Of a stretch of DNA of 64,000 nt, positions 60,001 to 64,000 are shown piece by piece. This DNA is from Dendrobium chrysotoxum. Its lineage: Eukaryota > Streptophyta > Magnoliopsida > Asparagales > Orchidaceae. A program made the position numbers and the translations under genes. Each line of letters opens with the position of its first letter. The stretch's first letter is position 1. The stretch is from the NCBI GenBank assembly GCA_019925795.1, contig CM034305.1, forward strand, positions 67,320,573 through 67,384,572. Direction: 5' to 3'. Below the pieces are notes generated by a model. The model ran no database searches. It was not told where the DNA came from and was given only the letters and a program-made list of their open reading frames with translations.

Positions 60001-60208
60001 CGGTTCGGAACAACTGTTGCGGCCTCCAAACTATATTGGTATGAGCATGGCTGAACCATACATCCCAACTCAAGTGAGTAGCTCTACAGGTCTTACCTCT
60101 GCTCCAATTCCTTCAGTAGACATGATGCGGATTAATTACACCCATCAGCACCCCCCAAGTCTTCAAGAATCTGCCATGAAGCCATTTATGAGGCATTGGC
60201 ACCAATAG
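43753..60208 (+). CDS. NFRKB: NFRKB-like nuclear protein, 754 aa, eight coding exons
   Basis: Joined coding exons: 43,753-44,055; 44,171-44,307; 52,635-52,748; 52,840-52,908; 55,619-55,751; 57,613-57,773; 57,845-57,971; 58,988-60,208. Total 2,265 nt, all junctions in phase. Residues 19-25 (KGKKKKR) are a likely nuclear localisation signal. Residues about 75-150 (LADVFSFP, then LMEVLSHEVW, then LLMQFLP, then HFGNPFLKW) form the DEUBAD-type domain of NFRKB relatives. Residues about 165-345 hold a helical region with YN.EI.KYH, CEDPEKLWR and AAFEKYN. The last exon (about 406 residues) is a Ser-rich, low-complexity tail. Human NFRKB is an INO80 remodelling complex subunit that binds the deubiquitinase UCH37; that role for the plant protein is inferred. 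It lacks the long C-terminal part of animal NFRKB. Confidence 0.88.
44171..44307 (+). CDS. NFRKB: NFRKB-like coding exon 2
   Basis: Follows ttgatag; begins VWLTCLS. It ends ...LKW with the Trp codon split as TG|G, before a GC donor (aaatg|gcaagt). Phase 2. Confidence 0.85.
47286..49170 (-). mobile_element. RTE-type LINE, 5'-truncated, antisense in the intron
   Basis: The 3' tail is an (ACA)n run on the + strand (47,286-47,304), that is, TTG repeats on the - strand, a hallmark of plant RTE LINEs. Coding sequence runs from about 49,165 down to 47,430 and covers the reverse transcriptase and C-terminal part; the endonuclease is absent. Confidence 0.93.
47426..49165 (-). pseudogene. LINE reverse transcriptase, broken
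   Basis: Reads, on the - strand, through GKAVGPDDIPIEVWK (fingers), FGFMAGRSTMEAIHLLR, the palm motif F(I/V)DLEKVYDKVPR, GLHQGSALS, the catalytic FADD (LFADDILLVD, near 48,100), FRYLGS and the C-terminal MLYGAECWPLK and MRMLRWM segments. A one-base loss plus TGG to TGA near 48,640-48,660 breaks the frame, and a (TA)n expansion at 47,972-48,002 breaks it again after SKTEY. Palm Ala-Tyr is Val-Tyr here. Confidence 0.93.
52635..52748 (+). CDS. NFRKB: NFRKB-like coding exon 3
   Basis: Begins (W)STLLCSSDLHPD and ends ...INKYHT plus two bases of Asn, before gtatgt. Entry and exit both phase 2. Confidence 0.85.
52840..52908 (+). CDS. NFRKB: NFRKB-like coding exon 4
   Basis: Follows gcgacag; reads (N)MVAVLRMLKEKSE...EDPEKLW(R) and ends at tggag|gttatt. 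69 nt, phase 2 in and out. Confidence 0.85.
53802..54778 (-). mobile_element. RTE-type LINE, 5'-truncated, antisense in intron 4
   Basis: Parallel to the 47,286 copy from the tail (caacaataacatcaagc) up to the palm region (PREVLWRVLEKK). It is more decayed, with several deletions. The left-over open frame across its 5' border (54,615-54,962) is a chance fusion. Confidence 0.9.
55619..55751 (+). CDS. NFRKB: NFRKB-like coding exon 5
   Basis: Follows gttcgcag; reads (R)KLSTLNDSSEG... to ...YVDEAKYMSYIK, ending atcaag|gtactg in phase 0. Confidence 0.87.
55850..57445 (+). repeat. Tandem duplication in intron 5
   Basis: Unit 1 (about 55,850-56,225) and unit 2 (about 56,226-57,445) share a run of landmarks: tggtgcttg(c/a)tgagttga, aggtttgaaa/aggtttgaca, the cattcttggcttgaagttgg segment (55,978 and 57,138) and caaatgacataaat (56,093 and 57,285). 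Unit 2 is enlarged by the transposon at 56,315-57,067. Confidence 0.8.
56315..57067. mobile_element. GC-rich terminal-inverted-repeat transposon (Mutator- or hAT-like)
   Basis: Ends agggatgtcaaaat and, inverted, aggggtatcaaaat; flanked on both sides by ttgctggaag (56,305-56,314 and 57,068-57,077), an 8-10 bp target duplication depending on the exact ends. The subterminal parts are rich in cccgaacccgacccg-like motifs in inverted orientation. GC content far exceeds the intron. Open frames inside (both strands) arise from that composition; no transposase motif was seen, so the copy is non-autonomous. Confidence 0.82.
57613..57773 (+). CDS. NFRKB: NFRKB-like coding exon 6
   Basis: Follows tatttacag; reads VNKKQFKMLKEL... 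to ...NRLREH plus two bases of a Trp codon, at cattg|gttagc. Phase 2 exit. Confidence 0.87.
57845..57971 (+). CDS. NFRKB: NFRKB-like coding exon 7
   Basis: Follows cccacag; (W)MQVTKDTHAAFEKYNK... to ...ESRALIHDK, ending ataag|gttcga in phase 0. Confidence 0.87.
57972..58987 (+). other. NFRKB: Intron 7 of the NFRKB-like gene
   Basis: About 1 kb of AT-rich DNA ending gttttatcag. The 94-codon minus-strand open frame at 58,021-58,305 has no recognisable motif. Confidence 0.7.
58988..60208 (+). CDS. NFRKB: NFRKB-like coding exon 8, last
   Basis: Begins AEESVLGNSSENH and ends ...KPFMRHWHQ stop (TAG, 60,206-60,208): 406 codons. Ser, Gln, Asn and Pro rich with no fold motif, so probably disordered. 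An ATG at 58,976 is intronic. Confidence 0.9.
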   Translation, partial: AEESVLGNSSENHIEVNRETEHHSIVSTDEEDSRSRSVSAHDHTLQRIPSLNSVRELNPSISDQETRNENTLRPAENTPAPSQSVDKMDSSQMVEELKALISPFKSTWISTNCEDSNYQKPSQAHLFASSDVPLNQCQHFQVQAAPIINLERESMEQVAGRLLPSSFSVETTSQLFGSYIQSHDEVIPTFPMASDILSSHMNDLSQPGLQLLMNDGNLRETDRFPLLEDNQQPINERHSCEKELYMQNMIDKNFCTKIRYENQLGYYPSSSSRCTLQSCVTDRLGRQNWFPNEHQSHNVWSGIDSSASGVQSGSGDGSLFSVLPEFRDLPFRSSFDASGSEQLLRPPNYIGMSMAEPYIPTQVSSSTGLTSAPIPSVDMMRINYTHQHPPSLQESAMKPFMRHWHQ

Positions 60209-60450
60209 CAAAATCTCATTTTAGGCTGGAAACCATCTCTTGACAGGCAATGCTTAAGGGTGAGTCTTATGATTGACAAGCCCTTGGAAGCAAAGCTTAT
60301 GAATGTGCATAAAATTATGAACAAGTGTATTTATACAAATTTTTTATTTTTATTTTTCTCTTGAAAGGATATTTTGTTAGTGAAAGTTTTTCTTTCTTTT
60401 TATCCTCCTATTTAGAAATTTATTTTATTTTATTTTATTTTGATGATTCA
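60209..60450 (+). other. NFRKB: Probable 3' UTR of the NFRKB-like gene
   Basis: Non-coding, T-rich towards 60,340-60,440. The polyadenylation site cannot be fixed by eye. Confidence 0.45.
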
Positions 60451-60712
60451 TTTCCTGTCAACAATTAGAGTTCATGCAATGAAAAGCGTGCAGAATTCTA
60501 TATATATTTTAATTGTGTGCAATTATATTAATATCAGATCTGAATCCCTATTTGCAGCTCCAAAATCTGACTCCTATCAGATAGTGCAGGAGATCTCCTT
60601 GCAAACAATTTTTTTTTTCAGTATTTTTGTGTGGTGAATCATCAAGAGAGATGCCATCTTAATAACAAGTTTTTTTTATTGATGACTCTTATGGGAATCA
60701 TTAGCAAACTTA

Positions 60713-60830
60713 GGTTTCGTTTGGGACGACTTTTTTTATTGCGTCTTAAAGTAATTTTTTAGTACAAAAATTAAATTTTTTTTACTAAAAAGCTGTTTTA
60801 AATAGTAAGAAAACCGTCCCAAACGAACCC
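60713..60830. mobile_element. Tourist-like MITE, 118 bp
   Basis: Terminal inverted repeats ggtttcgtttgggacg and cgtcccaaacgaaccc, flanked by TTA on both sides (60,710-60,712 and 60,831-60,833). A TWA target duplication and such ends fit the PIF/Harbinger Tourist group. The interior is AT-rich. Confidence 0.85.
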
Positions 60831-60833
60831 TTA

Positions 60834-61349
60834 ATCAACATGCAACATGCTTATTAACTTCACCTTCAAATGATCCTAGTTAATTATTTTCAATTGACAA
60901 ATAGCTACTTGAAAAATATTCCATTTGATTTTTTAGTACATTCCTTAATTAGCAACAATGGAGTTAAATAGAAAACCTTGCAAGAAGGCATTCGCTTGCC
61001 TCCCAAAAACCTTAAGGCGCACTAAGGAGAACGACATGCTTGGTGCAGCAAAGAAAAGCTTCAAAAGTTCCCACTAAAACCTGAAAACAAGATGACATGT
61101 AGATAGAAATTTGTACACTTTTAAGTTCAATCAAAAAGCCAATAATACCATTCAATGAAATACAGAGGACAAATTTTTTATACATTTATGATTTCACATA
61201 CACAATGGGGATAAAAACATAAAAGAATATTACAGATAGATTTCGATCTGTACATGTATTCTTTTACTAGTAATTTCCTTTACAAGCTTCAAGACCATGC
61301 TCATAAAACTCGCATGGAGTCCAGGAGAATCAGGTGATATCCATAGTAA
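60834..61349. other. Intergenic, including the 3' end of the kinase gene
   Basis: No gene seen. The part next to 61,349 would be the kinase 3' UTR on the - strand. Confidence 0.4.
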
Positions 61350-61604
61350 CTACTTGAACAATTGGCTGCCAAGGATCACAGTAGTTGTTCCTTCACCTCT
61401 GATGGTTGTCAGGCTCAGTTCTTTCTCATGAATTCGATCAAGTTCAGATACCAAATAACTCGATTGAGGGCGTCTCTCACCGATCGGGTTCAAACACCAA
61501 ACTATTAGCTGCACAAATTCTCTTATGCCTTCAGAAGTGAAGCTGCTGCTCATTCTTTGGTCCACAAGGCTGGTAATATCACTCACATCCTGACACTTCT
61601 GAAC
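61350..61604 (-). CDS. Receptor-like kinase, C-terminal exon (partial gene)
   Basis: 84 codons and stop on the - strand, starting VQKCQDVSDI after an atgaag acceptor. LVDQRM..., then FVQLIVWCLNPIGERRP is kinase subdomain XI with the conserved Arg, followed by a C-terminal tail ending ILGSQLFK. This matches the end of plant receptor-like Ser/Thr kinases. Upstream exons (ATP-binding loop, catalytic HRD and DFG) were not found up to 64,000, so they lie beyond a long intron outside the window or the gene is a fragment. Tail-to-tail with the NFRKB-like gene. The exact subfamily is not assigned. Confidence 0.72.
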   Translation of the reverse strand, partial: VQKCQDVSDITSLVDQRMSSSFTSEGIREFVQLIVWCLNPIGERRPQSSYLVSELDRIHEKELSLTTIRGEGTTTVILGSQLFK

Positions 61605-63330
61605 CTTCATATGAAACAGCCATCAATGGAGTAAAATCAGAATCTTAGCATATAGTTATTTTATATGCATTGTAAGGGTACATAAATCTCTCCAGACTAT
61701 AATGGCAGGAACCTTAGGAGTGAGAAAGAAAGATTATCAAAAGCATTTCTGCTGATATTGCTACATGTTATCTAGTTCAAATTCCATGGCAATTAATCTG
61801 TCCAACCATTTGATGAAATCTAGTAAATTTAGTTATTTTTTAAACTTATTTTACATCTGCAAGCAACCAAAAGAGCATTAGAATAGTTGCATGGTTTTGG
61901 GAGTGCTTAATGCTGGGTTTTATACAACGTTGTTCGTGATTATCGCTCTGTTTTGAGATTTATTGGCGATGGCCTGGCACCAGTATTTGGCTATACTTCA
62001 AAGTATGTGTGTATATATATATAACTTTTATTAGAAATAGTAAAGCCATATAAGGGGGTGCAGAACCCAAGGAGAAGGGGACCCAAATATACAGAAGGAG
62101 TTAAAGACTAGCATATTTTATTTGTGTATAGATCTAATGACAAAGTTATAATAAGCAAATTCAAGTTATATCTCTTTTATTTTATTTCTGGGTTGTATTA
62201 AGCAAGCACAAGTACATCAACCTCTAAGAAACATTTGTTATGACTGTCTATTTATGCAATAAAATTTATTTGTTTTTCTTATTTCTTTATTTAATGTGTT
62301 TGTCATGAAACCGCATTTATCCATTAAGCTCCAGAGGACTCATATTTTCTACAATCTAAAATGAATTTAACTAAAAAGAACCTTAGGACTTATTTTAAAC
62401 AAGAAAATAATTGTATTGCCACCCTTAGGAACAATGTTCTAAAAGTAAAATTAAGCTTAGCCTATCTTTGTGCTAACCCAAGATGTATTGACATTTCCTG
62501 GGCATAGAGGTTTGGATCACTGTTGACTTCGACAAACGCTCTAGGATTGATCTAAGTCGCACAAATGTTGTATGAAATGCGTTGACCAAAAATTGAGATA
62601 GCCCAAACAACGTCGATTCACAAAACAGATTTTGTTTGTGTGCTTGGGATAATAGAAATTACTAAGATCGATATCCATTTTGCCCGAGGTCTCCACATAG
62701 CGTGCGGTGATGACATGGCATTAATTTGTGCAAGCGATAAAAATTTTGCAAATATATATATTATTAAATAAAAATAATAAATTCAAAAAAATCCGTCACC
62801 TTACTTGTTGTCGTGTGCCTCCCTCACCATCCCCATTCCTACCCTAACTCCATTCTCCTACTCATTCCCAACTCTCCCGAGCTATCAAAAGCCATATGTA
62901 AGCCATAACAAAATATGAATGGGTACTTCACCCATTTATAGTTTATCTCATTAACACTTTTCCATCCTATTCTTTAAAAATAGGAATAAACCACTAATGT
63001 GGCTTAGGTTGAAATGCAATAGCTAATGCTCTTAATAGAGTTGTTAGGAAAATATTCTGTCATAAATATGCCTTCATTTATATAAAATAAATAGAGGTTA
63101 ATATAATTTTAATCATAACATATTAACCTATTATGCACCGACACCAGGAATATTTAAAAGTTTTTATTATTTGCAAGGGATTGGCAAATCGGAAAAGCAT
63201 TACATGAACTTACATTGCAACAGGTCATCAATCAAATGATAGATTCCTATGCCAGTTTGATTTGAGCCATACATTTGTGTGGGCCACCGCATTTTGAGAG
63301 GTACTATAAAGAGTTCTTTAGTGAGTCTTA
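61605..63330. other. Intron of the kinase gene or intergenic DNA
   Basis: AT-rich; no kinase exon or transposon end recognised. A short (TA)n lies near 62,010 and another near 62,750. Confidence 0.4.
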
Positions 63331-63393
63331 GGCTTCATTTGGGACGGCTTTTTTATTGCTTCTTAAAATAGAGTTTTAGTACAAAAATTAGAG
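63331..63393. mobile_element. Truncated Tourist-like MITE, left half
   Basis: ggcttcatttgggacggctttttt and the following tagtacaaaaatta match the left half of 60,713-60,830, then the match stops. No right terminus. Confidence 0.65.
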
Positions 63394-63592
63394 GGAATGT
63401 AGATTCATCTTATTTCACAATTTCACATTCGGTGTTTGGTTATAAGGCAATTAACAAGTTATTCAATTTACCTTGGAAATATGATGAACAAATGCATTTT
63501 TCATAAAAACTCTACCCAAACTCTAGGCAAAAAAAAAAAAGAGAGAGAAGTAAAATTTACGTTGTAATTCATTTGACTAACATATCCCTTTT

Positions 63593-64000
63593 AAACAACA
63601 ACAACATCAAGCTTTTATCCCACTACGTGATATCGACTATATGAATCATTTTTCTCCATTGTATTCTGTTAAGAGTCAAATTATCATTTAAATAAATAAA
63701 AAAAGTTATTTCTAATATTTTCTAACCAAGTCTTTTTAGGTACATCTGCCTCTCTTAACATAGGTCAAATCTAATACATCTACTCTCCTAATCGAGCCAT
63801 CAGAAAGTCGACGTTTTATGTGACCAAACCATCTAAGGAGACTCTCTCTAATCTTATATGCCACTGGAGCTACTCCAACCTTTTCACGTATATGCTCATT
63901 TCACATTCTATCTTTAAGAGTAAGCCTCATCTGTGCAACACTTAACTTAATTGTATGTTTCTCTTTTAATGGCCAACATTTTGTGCCATAAAACATTGTT
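63593..64000 (-). mobile_element. RTE-type LINE, 3' end, continues past the window
   Basis: The (ACA)n tail at 63,593-63,606 is followed by catcaagcttttatcccac and the same 3' segment as the other copies. On the - strand it runs from the window edge to its tail. Confidence 0.88.

Noticed and set aside
1..64000. tRNA and rRNA genes
   Set aside because: No conserved A-box/B-box pair with a cloverleaf and no rRNA-like stretch was noticed by eye; a tRNA scan was not possible.

Overview
The window reads as a nuclear chromosome segment of a flowering plant: AT-rich intergenic DNA, nested LTR retrotransposons, CACTA, RTE-LINE and MITE insertions, and one intron-rich gene related to plant NFRKB proteins. 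The species cannot be named from the sequence alone; nothing bacterial, organellar or viral in organisation was seen. Layout: 1-3,521 holds non-coding duplicated DNA. 3,522-29,975 is an old, stop-ridden Ty1-copia element (235-bp LTRs) split inside its integrase by a much younger giant element at 5,737-27,592. 29,976-34,498 has a possible minus-strand first exon and a decayed Ty3/gypsy integrase that is itself split by a Sirevirus-like solo LTR full of palindromes. 34,499-38,129 is a decayed CACTA element with TNP2 transposase remnants and LINE fragments. 40,400-60,400 is the NFRKB-like gene on the + strand, whose introns carry antisense RTE-LINE copies, a tandem duplication and a GC-rich terminal-inverted-repeat transposon. 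61,350-61,604 is the last exon of a receptor-like kinase on the - strand, and the window ends inside another LINE. The main discovery is the giant element. It has two nearly identical LTRs of about 7.9 kb (TG...CA ends, 5-bp GTCTC target duplication) and a 6,061-bp internal domain with no gag or pol. That organisation is that of a non-autonomous large retrotransposon derivative (LARD), but the LTRs are unusually long. The internal domain is almost entirely built of tandem arrays in which each unit folds into a hairpin. Units differ by paired substitutions that keep the stems intact, many as G-T pairs on the + strand, which is the sense strand defined by the primer-binding site. This is what selection on a structured RNA would look like. 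The LTRs also contain stop-interrupted, protein-like stretches with splice-like borders that could be captured host exons. The one convincing host gene is assembled from eight coding exons (754 codons plus stop) joined by phase-compatible introns; one intron of 8.3 kb needs a GC-AG splice pair to keep the frame. All coordinates, identity counts and pairings were read by eye; no alignment, folding or database search was run.
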